From Bacteroidia bacterium (lineage in GTDB: Bacteria; Bacteroidota; Bacteroidia; Bacteroidales; Azobacteroidaceae), in assembly GCA_025999935.1 (NCBI GenBank), contig BNXY01000008.1, forward strand, positions 5,895 to 69,894: a stretch of 64,000 nucleotides of DNA, read 5' to 3'. Below, piece by piece: positions 7,248 to 17,400 of this stretch. Both the position numbers and the translations under genes were made by a program. A model generated the notes under the pieces. It was not told the origin of the DNA and ran no database searches. It saw nothing but the letters and a program-made list of their open reading frames with translations. Numbering within the stretch: the stretch's first letter is position 1; the number at the start of each line of letters is the position of its first letter.

Positions 7248-8027
7248 ATGAAATCAAATAAATTTTTCAGTTTGAAACGGTTTTCCCGTTTTTTTGGCGC
7301 CGATTTGCGTTTAAATAAGAAATACTACTTTTTTTGTTTCGCAGGAATGGCGGTTGGTCTTTACATAATCTTTTTGCTGAATATGCGGTATAGTTTAAGC
7401 GAGAATGGTTATCAACCGCTGTTTGTTTTAGGTCTGTTGGGCCTCGGCGCTTTTGTTGGAGATGCTTTTAACGATTTGAACAGTAAAACAAAAACAGCTA
7501 ATTATTTATTACTTCCGGTATCGATATTTGAGAAAATATTATCTCAGTTTGTAATCCGTTTTGTATTCGGTGTTGGTTTGTTCTTATTACTGTTTTGGGT
7601 AGATGCGTATTTAGCACGAGAAACACAAATGATACGCATGGCAGGCAATGAAAAGATATATGAGATTGCCCCGTTTCATTATTCATTGTTATATAAATGG
7701 GTAAACGATTATATGTTGTTTTTTGTAATGATTTGTGTATCAATAGGATTATTCTTATTTGCCGGACGATTGTTTTTCGGTCGTTTTGGATTGATAAAAA
7801 CGATTATCGCAGGCTTCGCGGCGTTTCTCTTGATAGTGTGTTGTTTTCCTTTATTTTCCTATCTATTTTATCCGGCGGAAACGCATGGATTCGATGTCAA
7901 GTTGCCCATGTATGAGCTGTTCGATGATATTAATAATGTGGAATTGTTTGTTTACGGCATTGCTTATTTTTCATGGTTATTTTTATTACCCTTGGCCTAT
8001 TTCAAACTCAAAGAAAAACAAGTATGA
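7248..8027 (+). CDS. ABC transporter membrane subunit
   Basis: 259 residues from the ATG at 7248, seven bases after the ATPase stop. Several hydrophobic segments (YYFFCFAGMAVGLYIIFLL, LFVLGLLGLGAFVGDAF, FGVGLFLLLFWV, MLFFVMICVSIGLFLFAG, IIAGFAAFLLIVCCF, LFLLPLAYF) indicate about six transmembrane helices. No other domain. A longer in-frame reading from 7083 overlaps the ATPase and is rejected. Forms the pore with the preceding ATPase. Confidence 0.85.
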   Translation: MKSNKFFSLKRFSRFFGADLRLNKKYYFFCFAGMAVGLYIIFLLNMRYSLSENGYQPLFVLGLLGLGAFVGDAFNDLNSKTKTANYLLLPVSIFEKILSQFVIRFVFGVGLFLLLFWVDAYLARETQMIRMAGNEKIYEIAPFHYSLLYKWVNDYMLFFVMICVSIGLFLFAGRLFFGRFGLIKTIIAGFAAFLLIVCCFPLFSYLFYPAETHGFDVKLPMYELFDDINNVELFVYGIAYFSWLFLLPLAYFKLKEKQV

Positions 8028-8392
8028 GTATAGATTTTAAATCCACCAAAGGCATTTTTCTGCAAATTGCGGAAAATATATGCCACCAGATATTGGAAGG
8101 CAAACTTCCGCCGGGCGAGCGCGTTCCCTCGGTGCGCGATTTGGCCGCCGATTTTGAAGTGAACCGGAATACGGTATTGCGCACCTACGCTTTATTGGAC
8201 GAATCGGGCGTTTTTGAAAACAAGCGGGGCATTGGATTTTTCGTTTCGGAAAACGCTGTAGAAATGATTCGCTCTACCGAAAAGAAAGAATTTTTTCAAA
8301 ACGATTTGCCGGAATTTATCCAAAAAATAAAACTTTTGAAACTGAATGAGAACGATTTATCCGAATTAATCACCGTAATAAAAACAAATTAA
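8024..8392 (+). CDS. GntR-family transcriptional regulator, short YtrA-like
   Basis: 122 residues. The start ATG overlaps the permease stop (ATGA), indicating translational coupling. Residues about 10-75 form the winged helix (IFLQIAENICHQILEGKLPP, GERVPSVRDLAADFEVNRNT, GIGFFV), and the protein lacks the large effector domain of other GntR proteins, which is the YtrA pattern. It most likely autoregulates this ABC operon. Confidence 0.9.
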   Translation: MSIDFKSTKGIFLQIAENICHQILEGKLPPGERVPSVRDLAADFEVNRNTVLRTYALLDESGVFENKRGIGFFVSENAVEMIRSTEKKEFFQNDLPEFIQKIKLLKLNENDLSELITVIKTN

Positions 8393-8393
8393 T

Positions 8394-9020
8394 ATGAAAA
8401 CAAGTAATTATATAGTCATTGCATTTTTTACATGCATTATAGGAGGAATATTGGTTTTGTTTATTGCCGCAAGAGGCCATGAAAACGATTACCATCCGGG
8501 CCTAATGAAAATGACCCTATCTTCAAATGACGCAGCCGGTTTAGCTAATTTTTCCGTAATTGTAGCAGAATCAAATACTCAATTTACCATTGAGCAAAGC
8601 GATAGCTGCCGTTTGACGTTCTATTATCCCGAAAAAGAAGATGAACCGAAAAATCCGTATCGAATCAGCGGCGATACGCTTTATTTTTTGGATACAGGGA
8701 ACTTGGTATCTGTGAATTTGTATTTAAATGTTTCGAAACAATTGTCATCGCTTACGGCAAAAGAGGGAAGCCGTATCAATTTAAGGAATCTTAATTTGGA
8801 TTCTTTATCGGTGTTTGCCCAAGATGCCAATGTTCGAATCAATAATACCCATATCGAAAATTTTCTTCTGCAAGCCAATAACACAAGAGTAGATTTGTAT
8901 TCAAATACGATCAATCAAATTTCCGCCAAATTGGAAAATAACGCCACATTATATATTTCCGGAAATATAGATAAAGTTGTTATTGAGAAAGATTCGACCA
9001 GTAATTATTCGTTGCATTGA
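8394..9020 (+). CDS. Membrane-anchored beta-helix-like protein of unknown function
   Basis: 208 residues; one transmembrane segment at residues 6-26 followed by an extracytoplasmic domain. The C-terminal 100 residues form short repeating strands (INLRNLNLDSLSVFAQDANV, RINNTHIENFLLQANNTRVD, LYSNTINQISAKLENNATLY), a right-handed beta-helix style similar to the DUF2807 / GIN adhesin-head group. It starts one base after the GntR gene stop, so belongs to the same operon and may be an accessory to the ABC transporter. Confidence 0.6.
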   Translation: MKTSNYIVIAFFTCIIGGILVLFIAARGHENDYHPGLMKMTLSSNDAAGLANFSVIVAESNTQFTIEQSDSCRLTFYYPEKEDEPKNPYRISGDTLYFLDTGNLVSVNLYLNVSKQLSSLTAKEGSRINLRNLNLDSLSVFAQDANVRINNTHIENFLLQANNTRVDLYSNTINQISAKLENNATLYISGNIDKVVIEKDSTSNYSLH

Positions 9021-9053
9021 ATCCGTCGTTTTCATATCTTCTCCCAACAAATT

Positions 9054-9096
9054 AAAAAAGATAAGCTCCTTTTACCAAGAGGGGCTTATCTTTTTT
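9054..9096 (+). terminator. Terminator of the ABC/GntR operon
   Basis: Near-perfect inverted repeat AAAAAAGATAAGC / GCTTATCTTTTTT with an additional CTC(T)/GAGG pair in the stem, ending in six T. The remaining spacer to 9224 shows nothing further. Confidence 0.88.
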
Positions 9097-9224
9097 CTAA
9101 ACGATCACTATCCCACCTGTATTTTAACTCAAATGAAACGGATTTGCAACCTTGTTGTAACGCAATGCGGCTATTTTTGGGGAAGGAAAAAAGGAATTCA
9201 AATCCCTCTAAACAAAAATGAAAT

Positions 9225-10049
9225 ATGAGCAACAGGCCTTATTTTGAAACAATCGTTTTATCAGACATACACATTGGTTCCGAGTATTCGAAGTTTAAGG
9301 AAGCTATTGCGTTTCTTCGGGCAGTTGATTGCAAAAAATTGATCCTTAACGGCGATATTATAGACGGATGGAAGCTCAAAAAGAACAGTGTGAAGTGGAA
9401 GAAAAGTTATACTGCCTTTCTGAAGGTGCTGATGAAAAAGATGAGTAAAAACGGCACCGGGATCATTTATGTGCGCGGCAACCACGACGATTTTTTGGAT
9501 CAAGTGGCGCCTTTCCGGTTCGCACAAATATCTATCGTGAAAGATTATGTGCACGAGAGTCATGGAAAACGCTATTTTGTGTTGCATGGCGATGTGTTCG
9601 ATTCGATTACCACCCATGTGCGTTGGTTGGCGAAAATGGGCGATGTTGGATACTCTATCTTGCTGTGGATCAACAAACACTATAACCGCTATCGGCTGAA
9701 AAAGGAGAGGCCTTATTACTCTTTGTCGCAAACAATTAAACAAAAAGTTAAAACAGCTGTGTCGTATATTTCGGATTTCGAGAAAGAATTAGTAGCTTTG
9801 GCGCGAAATCTTCATTTCGACGGTATTATTTGCGGACACATCCACCATCCCGCTAACGTTTTTTATGACGGGATACACTACCTGAACTCGGGCGATTGGG
9901 TTGAATCTCTTTCGGCGTTGGTAGAAAAAACGGATGGGACATGGGAAATTCTCTATTACGAGGATTTTTGCAAAGAGTTTGAACCGGATATGGCCGAAGA
10001 GATGCTACTAACGGAAACAGATGAAAGTACTTTTTGTAGTCCAAGGTGA
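9225..10049 (+). CDS. UDP-2,3-diacylglucosamine diphosphatase-like metallophosphoesterase (LpxH type)
   Basis: 274 residues with all metallophosphoesterase blocks: DIHIGS (about residue 14), GDIIDGW (about 42), RGNHDD (about 84), HGDVFD and GHIHHP (about 205), which ligate two metals. The spacing and the HYNRYRLKKE insert are like LpxH/LpxH2 proteins that cleave UDP-2,3-diacylglucosamine to lipid X in lipid A synthesis. It is followed by envelope-polymer genes. Other phosphoesterase substrates cannot be excluded. Confidence 0.78.
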   Translation: MSNRPYFETIVLSDIHIGSEYSKFKEAIAFLRAVDCKKLILNGDIIDGWKLKKNSVKWKKSYTAFLKVLMKKMSKNGTGIIYVRGNHDDFLDQVAPFRFAQISIVKDYVHESHGKRYFVLHGDVFDSITTHVRWLAKMGDVGYSILLWINKHYNRYRLKKERPYYSLSQTIKQKVKTAVSYISDFEKELVALARNLHFDGIICGHIHHPANVFYDGIHYLNSGDWVESLSALVEKTDGTWEILYYEDFCKEFEPDMAEEMLLTETDESTFCSPR

Positions 10050-10158
10050 GGGACGGGGGCATTTTACGCAAGTTAAAAAGTATTTGCTCTGATGTTGGAC
10101 GAAAATGAGATATTTTGCAAAAATATAACAATTCCTTCAAATACTTACACATTTTTTA

Positions 10159-10166
10159 TATCTTTG
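10159..10166 (+). promoter_or_regulatory. Bacteroidetes-type promoter element TAtcTTTG
   Basis: Matches the TAnnTTTG -7 consensus, 66 bp before the start of the nucleotidyltransferase gene at 10232. Confidence 0.6.
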
Positions 10167-10231
10167 TCACTGATTTTTTGAATAAATTACCTCACGACAA
10201 ATTCTATAAACATAGAAAACGCAACTGTAAA

Positions 10232-10963
10232 ATGAAAGCAATTATTCTTGCCGCAGGAACTGCATCGCGATTGCGACCGCTAACAGAGCATACTCCAAAA
10301 TGTTTGCTTAAAGTCGGTTCGAAAAATTTATTGCAACGAACAATAGACGCTCTCATTGAAAATCAAATAAAAGATATTGTAATCGTAACCGGCTATCTGC
10401 ACGAAATGATAGAATCGTTTGTTGTATCCCATTATCCCGGTTTATCGGTAGAATTTATCTACAACGACCGTTACGAATCGACCAATAATATCTATTCCCT
10501 GTGGTTAAGCAAAGATTCGGTATTAAATGCGGATATCCTTTTATTAGATAGCGATATTCTATTTGAGCCGGCAATTATCGCTTGCCTTTTGGCGTCTTCC
10601 CATGCTGCTTGTCTGGCTTTAAATAAGCATGAATTGGGTGCAGAAGAAATAAAAGTCATTGTTGATTCCAACAACCGGGTGGAAGAAATCAGCAAAGTTT
10701 GTTCGATAGAAAAAGCGGTCGGCGAATCCATTGGCATAGAAAAAATGTCCAATGATTTTGTTCGTATTTTGTTCTCCGAATTGGACGAAATGATATGGAA
10801 AAAGAATCAAGTAGCTGTTTTTTACGAGGCTGCTTTTGAAAACATTATCAGGAAAGGCGCGAACATGTATGCCGTTGATACTACAGCTTTGTTTTCCATG
10901 GAATTAGATACGGTGGAAGATTTTCAAACCGCTTGCCTGCAAATCCCCTTAAATCTTCGTTGA
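10232..10963 (+). CDS. LicC/MobA-like sugar- or choline-phosphate nucleotidyltransferase
   Basis: 243 residues from the ATG at 10232, chosen because the Rossmann-like start MKAIILAAGTASRLRPLT is the first conserved block; an upstream in-frame start at 10115 would add unconserved residues. Further blocks: PKCLLKVG (substrate lysine), LLLDSDILFE (metal-binding aspartates) and ELDTVEDF at the end. The family uses CTP or another NTP to activate a phosphorylated alcohol or sugar. The next gene, one base away, is a CDP-glycerol transferase-like protein, so a CDP-alcohol product is the natural guess. Confidence 0.82.
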   Translation: MKAIILAAGTASRLRPLTEHTPKCLLKVGSKNLLQRTIDALIENQIKDIVIVTGYLHEMIESFVVSHYPGLSVEFIYNDRYESTNNIYSLWLSKDSVLNADILLLDSDILFEPAIIACLLASSHAACLALNKHELGAEEIKVIVDSNNRVEEISKVCSIEKAVGESIGIEKMSNDFVRILFSELDEMIWKKNQVAVFYEAAFENIIRKGANMYAVDTTALFSMELDTVEDFQTACLQIPLNLR

Positions 10964-10964
10964 T

Positions 10965-12017
10965 ATGAGAATTGTTTTGTTTTGTGAACATAAATACGCT
11001 GTCAGCATCTTATCGCCGCTGCAAACGGAAACGAATAAATCGGACAAATATTCGGTTTTGTGGTTTGTCGATGCCCGCAACATTCCCGATTTTCCTTTAA
11101 AAAATGAAGTAAACTGGACGAACAGTATGCAGGAGGTATATAATTTTTCGCCGGAAGCGATTTTTGTTCCGGGAAATATTGTGCCGTATTACCTTCCGGG
11201 CGTAAAAGCCGAAATTTTTCACGGATACGCCGCCGAGAAAAAAGACCATTGGATTATCCGAAGGTATCCGGATATGTATCTGACCCAAGGCCCATTCTTT
11301 ACGAAATCCTTTCAGAAATTAGCCTTGAAATACAAGGATTTTGAAGTAGTCGAAACCGGCTGGACGCGGCAAGATTGGATTTACGAAAATCTGCATACTT
11401 TCGATGCGGAAAAACAACAATTGTTGGACAAACATCAAAAACAACAGATTGTGCTTTATGCGCCTACCTTTTCGCCGTCTCTGACCTCGTTGCCCGTAAT
11501 TAAAGAAGCCTTGAAACGTTTGACGGATGAGAAAGAAATCGTTTTATTGCTGAAATTTCATCCCTTGACCAAGCCTGAATGGGTGGACGAATATCGACAA
11601 TTAGCCGCAGAAAATGAGCACATTATCTGGGTGGACGACCATCAGATAACAAAATATATCCTGATGTCCGATTTGATGATTAGCGACACTTCGTCGGCTT
11701 TATACGAAGCGCTCTTGCTCGACAAACCGGTAATTACCTACAAAAATGCAGCGGATATACACTATTGGTTAGACATGAAGGACGTTAATGAATTGACAAA
11801 AGCATTCGATGAGGTGCAAACCGAAGCCGTCTATCCGCTAATGCGGGAATGGATCATTGACAATTACGACCCTTATTTGGATGGGAAAGTCGCTGAACGG
11901 ATGCTACAAGCTGTTGAAGATTATATTACCCGGCATGGCGTTCCCAAGGAGCGAAAACTGAATTTTTGGCGCAAATACCAGAGTATTAAGAAATTTGGAC
12001 GAATCAAGCGAAAATAG
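10965..12017 (+). CDS. CDP-glycerol glycerophosphotransferase-like protein (TagB/TagF type)
   Basis: 350 residues. GT-B-like C-terminal half with IVLYAPTFSPSLTSLPVIKE, LLKFHPLTKPEW, DDHQITKYILMSDLMISDTS and ALLLDKPVITY, which are the nucleotide- and phosphate-binding blocks of the CDP-glycerol:polyglycerophosphate transferase family; IFHGYAAEKK carries the family histidine. In Gram-negatives such proteins add phospho-alcohols to surface polysaccharide or glycolipids. Forms a two-gene unit with the upstream nucleotidyltransferase and converges on the LPS genes at 12021. Confidence 0.8.
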   Translation: MRIVLFCEHKYAVSILSPLQTETNKSDKYSVLWFVDARNIPDFPLKNEVNWTNSMQEVYNFSPEAIFVPGNIVPYYLPGVKAEIFHGYAAEKKDHWIIRRYPDMYLTQGPFFTKSFQKLALKYKDFEVVETGWTRQDWIYENLHTFDAEKQQLLDKHQKQQIVLYAPTFSPSLTSLPVIKEALKRLTDEKEIVLLLKFHPLTKPEWVDEYRQLAAENEHIIWVDDHQITKYILMSDLMISDTSSALYEALLLDKPVITYKNAADIHYWLDMKDVNELTKAFDEVQTEAVYPLMREWIIDNYDPYLDGKVAERMLQAVEDYITRHGVPKERKLNFWRKYQSIKKFGRIKRK

Positions 12018-12020
12018 CCG

Positions 12021-12767
12021 TCAATCATCAAGCAAATATTTGCGGTTAGGATGTTTTTTTGTGAACTTGACCCAAAATTGGGTGCGATAATGCAACGTTA
12101 ATTGTGCAAATTGTGCAACATCAAAATTGCGGTCTTGAGCGTAAACTTGTGCGATGAAAAGGATGGTTTCCGTTCTGCCCCATAATTTGCGCAAATTAAA
12201 AGCGGCGCTTTTCTTATCAACTTCACCGAATTTTACCCGATTTAAATCAACCAAACAAAAATTGTATTGATCATTCACTTTGTTATACATAATATTTCCC
12301 GGAGAATAATCGATATGCAAGACTTCTTTGCTGTGAATGGATGCTGTGAAATGGGCAAACGCCTCGGCTAAATCTTTCACTTCTTCGAGCGGTTGATGAA
12401 GCAAATCGCGCAACAACTTGGGGTAGTCCGAGAAAGCTGAAATATAGAAAGAACCCGCAATCAGTCCTTTGCGCTTCTCAGTCAGATAGGCGACTGGAAC
12501 AGGTGTATTAATCCCTTTTTCAATCAATTTTAAGGCATATCGATACGATCGTTCCGCTTTTGACAAACGGAAAAACGAATAAGCAATCCGATTGATAATG
12601 TGAGGCGTTTTGAACGATTTGACAACCCAAATCTGATCGTTTATCCGGAATTTTTTCAGCGTATTTCTTCCCTTGTAAATGACTTCGCCTTCCTCTTCAA
12701 ACCGGTCGGGTAAACGCTCGATAAAAGAAAGCTGCGATTGGTAAGATGGATTTATTCGGAAAGTCAT
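12021..12767 (-). CDS. Lipopolysaccharide kinase-like protein (Kdo/WaaP kinase family)
   Basis: 248 residues with a protein-kinase-like fold: invariant lysine in DQIWVVKSF, catalytic loop VLHIDYSPGNIMY (HxDxxxxN) and metal-binding VDLNR. This is the KdkA/WaaP pattern for phosphorylation of Kdo or heptose in the LPS inner core. Its start overlaps the end of the heptosyltransferase gene by four bases, so the two are coupled. Confidence 0.85.
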   Translation of the reverse strand: MTFRINPSYQSQLSFIERLPDRFEEEGEVIYKGRNTLKKFRINDQIWVVKSFKTPHIINRIAYSFFRLSKAERSYRYALKLIEKGINTPVPVAYLTEKRKGLIAGSFYISAFSDYPKLLRDLLHQPLEEVKDLAEAFAHFTASIHSKEVLHIDYSPGNIMYNKVNDQYNFCLVDLNRVKFGEVDKKSAAFNLRKLWGRTETILFIAQVYAQDRNFDVAQFAQLTLHYRTQFWVKFTKKHPNRKYLLDD

Positions 12768-13792
12768 TTCAGTATCTTATTTATTTGGTTGATAATCATT
12801 TCCGAACTAATCATTTTCAGGCAAGCATAATCGCCCCTGAGGCAAGGTTTGTTTCCGAAAGTCGAACAAGGGCGACAGACTAAATCCACTTGTACCGCAT
12901 TATCGGGATTTTGATTGAAACCGTAAAAGCCGGCATACGGATGAGTGGCGCCCCAAATCGAAACCACCGGCGTATTGACCAACGAAGCCAGGTGCATATT
13001 GGCGGAATCCATACTCAGCATAACATCCAAACTATTCATCAGAAAGAGTTCGTCGTGAAAAGACAACTGACCGGCAACCGATTCGACGGATGCGTATTTC
13101 TCCATCCAGTATTCCAATAAATCGCTTTCTTCTTTTCCGCCAAACAAAAATATTTTTGTATCCGGGCGTTCATTCAACCTGCGGACAACTTCTTCCATCA
13201 GCTCCGGCGGATAAATTTTCCCCCGGTGTTTGGCAAACGGAGCGATGCCAATCCGGGTTCCTTCTTTTTTGTCTTTTCCGGCAAATAACGAGGTAAAATC
13301 CACAGAAGCGTCGTATCCTAATTTTTCAAAGACTTCCTGATAACGCTTGATGGATGTTTTCAGAGGAGCTAATTTTTTATGATTTTGTTGGACAAGCGCC
13401 CTTTTCTCTTTCCTGCCTTTGTCAATCAAGGCGATTTCGGCGCCTTTCATCCGGAAATAAAAATCAAGGATGCCCGACCGTATAACATCGTGCAAATCAG
13501 CGATTTTCACTATTTTTTCCGTCATTGCGGGCTTGACCTGCAATCCCATAATGACCGCATTGATTTCCGGAATCCCTTTCAACAATCCGATAAATCCTTT
13601 GTGCTTATCTTTCGTATGCACCGGAAAAACAGTCAGGTTGTCCGGCTTGTTGACAAACAGCGGATACAGTGGTTTTTTGGTAATCAACACAAACCGGTCA
13701 TCCGAATTTTTCCTCGCGACCGAATAAAGGACAGGGATGAGGATAGCCACATCCCCCAGCGAGGATAAACGGATGACAAGCGTTGTCGCCAT
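12764..13792 (-). CDS. Glycosyltransferase family 9 heptosyltransferase
   Basis: 342 residues. N-terminal VIRLSSLGDVAILIPVL and C-terminal SMDSANMHLASLVNTPVVSI with WGATHP are the diagnostic GT9 blocks that bind ADP-heptose and the LPS acceptor. Located between an LPS kinase-like gene and a DUF4254 gene, a common core-assembly cluster in Bacteroidetes. Confidence 0.93.
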   Translation of the reverse strand: MATTLVIRLSSLGDVAILIPVLYSVARKNSDDRFVLITKKPLYPLFVNKPDNLTVFPVHTKDKHKGFIGLLKGIPEINAVIMGLQVKPAMTEKIVKIADLHDVIRSGILDFYFRMKGAEIALIDKGRKEKRALVQQNHKKLAPLKTSIKRYQEVFEKLGYDASVDFTSLFAGKDKKEGTRIGIAPFAKHRGKIYPPELMEEVVRRLNERPDTKIFLFGGKEESDLLEYWMEKYASVESVAGQLSFHDELFLMNSLDVMLSMDSANMHLASLVNTPVVSIWGATHPYAGFYGFNQNPDNAVQVDLVCRPCSTFGNKPCLRGDYACLKMISSEMIINQINKILK

Positions 13793-13794
13793 AA

Positions 13795-14406
13795 TTATTT
13801 TTTCCCGTATAATACAGGATTCAGATTCGGGTCGTTGTACATTTTCATCTGTTTGTACACTTTCATGTACTTTTTCCCCGATTCGATATCTTCCAACAAT
13901 TGGTCGATAGCTAACGACAAATCGCTCCGTTGTTCCAACAGAATATTCAATTTGTTCAAACAGGCGGTTGTATGTTCCGTTTCCGCATCTTCCCGTTCCG
14001 TTTCCAAACGCATGTGGTAGATTTTCAGCGCCAGAATAGACAAACGGTCAATCGCCCAAGCGGGACTTTCCGTATTGATGCTCGCCATTTCCGAAATTGC
14101 TACATTTTTGTACTTATCCAAAAAATAGCTGTCAATCAACTCGACCAAATCGGTTCTATCCTGATTCGACCGGTCAATTCTCCGCTTGATTTCAAGCGCT
14201 TTTTCCGCATCAATCTGCGGATTACGTATAATATCTTCCAGATGCCACTGAACCGCATCAATCCAATTTTTCAAGTAAAGATAATACTCAATGGATTTTT
14301 CGGGAAAAGGGTTCCGTATTTCCGCATCTACATCATCCCACTGATGATAGTCCCGAATGGATTGTTCGAATATTGGGAATGCGAGTGTAGTAAATTGCAT
14401 ATTCAT
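13795..14406 (-). CDS. DUF4254 family protein
   Basis: 203 residues, all-helical, with AIDRLSILALKIYHMR and a WHLEDIIRNP-like block recognised as DUF4254, a family found beside glycosyltransferase 9 genes. It lies two bases before the heptosyltransferase gene. A start two codons in (14400) is equally possible. Biochemical function unknown; LPS core assembly is inferred from context. Confidence 0.75.
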   Translation of the reverse strand: MNMQFTTLAFPIFEQSIRDYHQWDDVDAEIRNPFPEKSIEYYLYLKNWIDAVQWHLEDIIRNPQIDAEKALEIKRRIDRSNQDRTDLVELIDSYFLDKYKNVAISEMASINTESPAWAIDRLSILALKIYHMRLETEREDAETEHTTACLNKLNILLEQRSDLSLAIDQLLEDIESGKKYMKVYKQMKMYNDPNLNPVLYGKK

Positions 14407-14407
14407 T

Positions 14408-17400
14408 CTATTTCAACGCTTTTATTCTGATGTTCCTGAATTTCAAATAAGACCCATGTCCAAGAAATCCGATATAACCGGTTTTGTTGAATAGGCCGGG
14501 ATGGTCGTTGTGATCGATCGTGCCGTTCTTCGCCGCTTCTCTGATGTTTCCGTCCACAATGACTTCGCCATTCAGCGTCACTTTAATATGGTCGCCATCA
14601 GCCACAATTTCTTCATAATTCCATTCGCCATTCAGTTTGGGAGAAATCCGTTTGGCGGGAATAACTCCATAGACCGATCCATGAACCTGATAGGGCGCAA
14701 TATCGCTATATACGGGATGGTCGTGGTCTAATATCTGTATTTCCATACCATAGTAGGCGGCGTCTTTGTCCTGTTCGGCACGGATGCCTACGCCATTGTT
14801 CGCACCGGGTGTTAACTGAAATTCAAAACGGAAAACGAAGTTTCCATATTGCTCCTTGGTGTATAAATTTCCACCGAAACTTTGGCTTGGATGTAGAGAA
14901 ATGCAACCGTCTTCCAAAATATAATCGACTGTGTTTCCCGTCCAATGGTGCATATTCGTACCATCAAAAAGCGCTTTGAATCCTTCTTTTTTCTCTTGTG
15001 CCGATAACTCAAAAGGTTTGGGACGTTCCAATTCTTTCACATAGATATTCCGGTAATAGACTTTACTGCCATGCGCCTGCAATTCAATTTGTTCGAGCGG
15101 AAATATCGGCTGTGAGCGATCCCAATAGTTTTCAAGGATTACATTATCGACTACCAATTCGCCATTCAGCAAAACCGTTACGCGGTCGCCTATCATTTTA
15201 ATATACAAAGTATTCCATTCTCCCAGCTTATTATCCGCTACTTTGAGCGGTTTGGATGGATTGCTTTTATTATTGTACAACCCGCCGGAGCCAACCTGTG
15301 CGCCCACATTGGTGCGGGCAATGTTCCACATTTGTACTTGGGGCGTACCGCGCAGGTAAACACCGGCATCGGCGTCCGGCGACGGTTCCAATTGCCAATC
15401 CACATACATTTCAAAGTCGCCGTATAACTTTTCGGTACAAATATTATCGTATCCTGTACCATCGAACAGCAACAAGCCGTTTTCGACTCTCCAGTCTTTG
15501 CGCATCTGTTCATCAGCTGTTATTTGCTTTTTGGCCAATTCTTCCGGTTTCATTTTGGCGCGGGCGATCGGATTTTCGACCAAACCTTTCCATCCGGACA
15601 GGTCTTTTCCGTTGAAGAGAGAGACAAATCCCGCTTCTTCCGGCATTTCATTCAGGTGTTTGCGAATGGCTTCCCTTTGGTAATCGGCATCCGGATTATT
15701 CAACACTTTTGCTGTTTTTTCGAGCAATTGGCGAACATTTTTCCCGGTAAAATTTTTGTTATTCAAGGCGATATTCATCACGGCATTGGCCGCTTCTTGT
15801 TGTACAGCCGGTTTATCCAAATATTCTCCGGCCAACAATAAACCGGGAAACGAATTGGTTTGTCCGATTTGTTTCAGGATTCCATTTTTTTGTGCATCGG
15901 TTTTTGCTATTTCCAAAGCATTCGTCAGGAAAAGCCGCCGATTTTCTCCTTTCAGGCCGGGAGCGGATACCAACTGAACATACTTGGCGAATGCCTTGTC
16001 GAAATAAGAAGCGGCGCTTGGATTTTTAGCTATTGCCAATAATTCACCGGCCACTTCGATGCCTTGCCAATTCAGTAAGGCCTGAAAAGCGCCATCCCGG
16101 TCATTGGCATTTCCCGCTTGGAAACGGTCAACCACAAAGCGCAACGCCTTGGAATCGCCGGAAGCGGTAAGTATGCTGTAATAAAGCGCTTGTTTGTTTT
16201 TTTCTGTTTTATTGATTTGTGCGGAAATCATCTCAAATTGGTTTTCGTTAGGTAAAGATTTTAGTGCGGCGACAATGGCTTGTTGAACCGGCGCCAAAGT
16301 TTCCGGACTGCTTTTTTCCAAAAGCGGGTATAAATCGGCTAAGTCTTTTACCGTTACAACATTCTTTAAAGCGGAATAGGCGGCAGAACGCACCTCCGGA
16401 GAAGTTGCATTCAATTGTTCAAAAACCGCTTTCCCCTGTTCGTCCGCTTTCCTGCCGGAAAGTAGTTGCAGGATGGCTATTTTCCCTTTGTCCGGCGCAG
16501 TAGTCAGGTAAGGAACAATCGCAAGTGCAATATTACCTTGCGTAACCGTCAAAGCATTTTTCGCCAAATCAATATCATCAACAGGATACTGAATTTTACT
16601 CCAAGTATTCAACATTTTAGCTAAAGCGGCAATGGATTTTTCATCGCCTGTTTTTGCCAAAAGGGTAGCGGAAGCCTGTTTTACGTCCCGGTCTTTATCC
16701 GACAATTGTTCGACAAAAACATCCGTATAAGAAGTGTTGATAAGTTCTTTTTTCGCAGGATTGTCGTAAATTTTTACAAATGTATTGAGAATATCCGTTT
16801 TGAGTTCAGGCCCCGCCTTCTTCAAATAAATTACCAATTCGTTGTACAGTGCAGGATTGGCATAATCCAAAGCGAATGTCAAAGCCGCATTTCGATAATC
16901 TCTGCTTTTATCTTTCAAAGCCGTTTGCAATAGTTTTGAAACATTGGCGGGATTGGCTTCCATCAGCAATTGCAGAGCGGCTTCGCGGTCTTGAATTTGA
17001 CCTGTCTTTTCCGCTTTTTTCAATAAATCTTTTGCTTCTTTTTCCGACAAGGGCGTTTTTTGAGGCGCCTGTCTGTTGATGGATGACAAAGCCTTAGCGG
17101 CAGCATCGCTAACTACTGTTGAATTGTCGTTCAAATAAGTCGTTAATTTAGCGACCGTTTCTTTTTTTCCGGCAATTTCGAGCAGACTGATGATAAACGC
17201 TTTTGTGTCGGCATCCTTGATTCCGTCCAATGCTTTCAGGTAGGCATTGACTACGGTCAGCCGGGCGGCGTCCTGTCCTTCAGCCGAAACATAATCGGCC
17301 AAGCCATTCAATGCATATTTTACTTTGGCATCGTTTTTCTTGTTGGTTTCCAATGATTTCGCCAACTGCAAAATGCCGTTCTCTTCGGTAGAAAGCAGGT

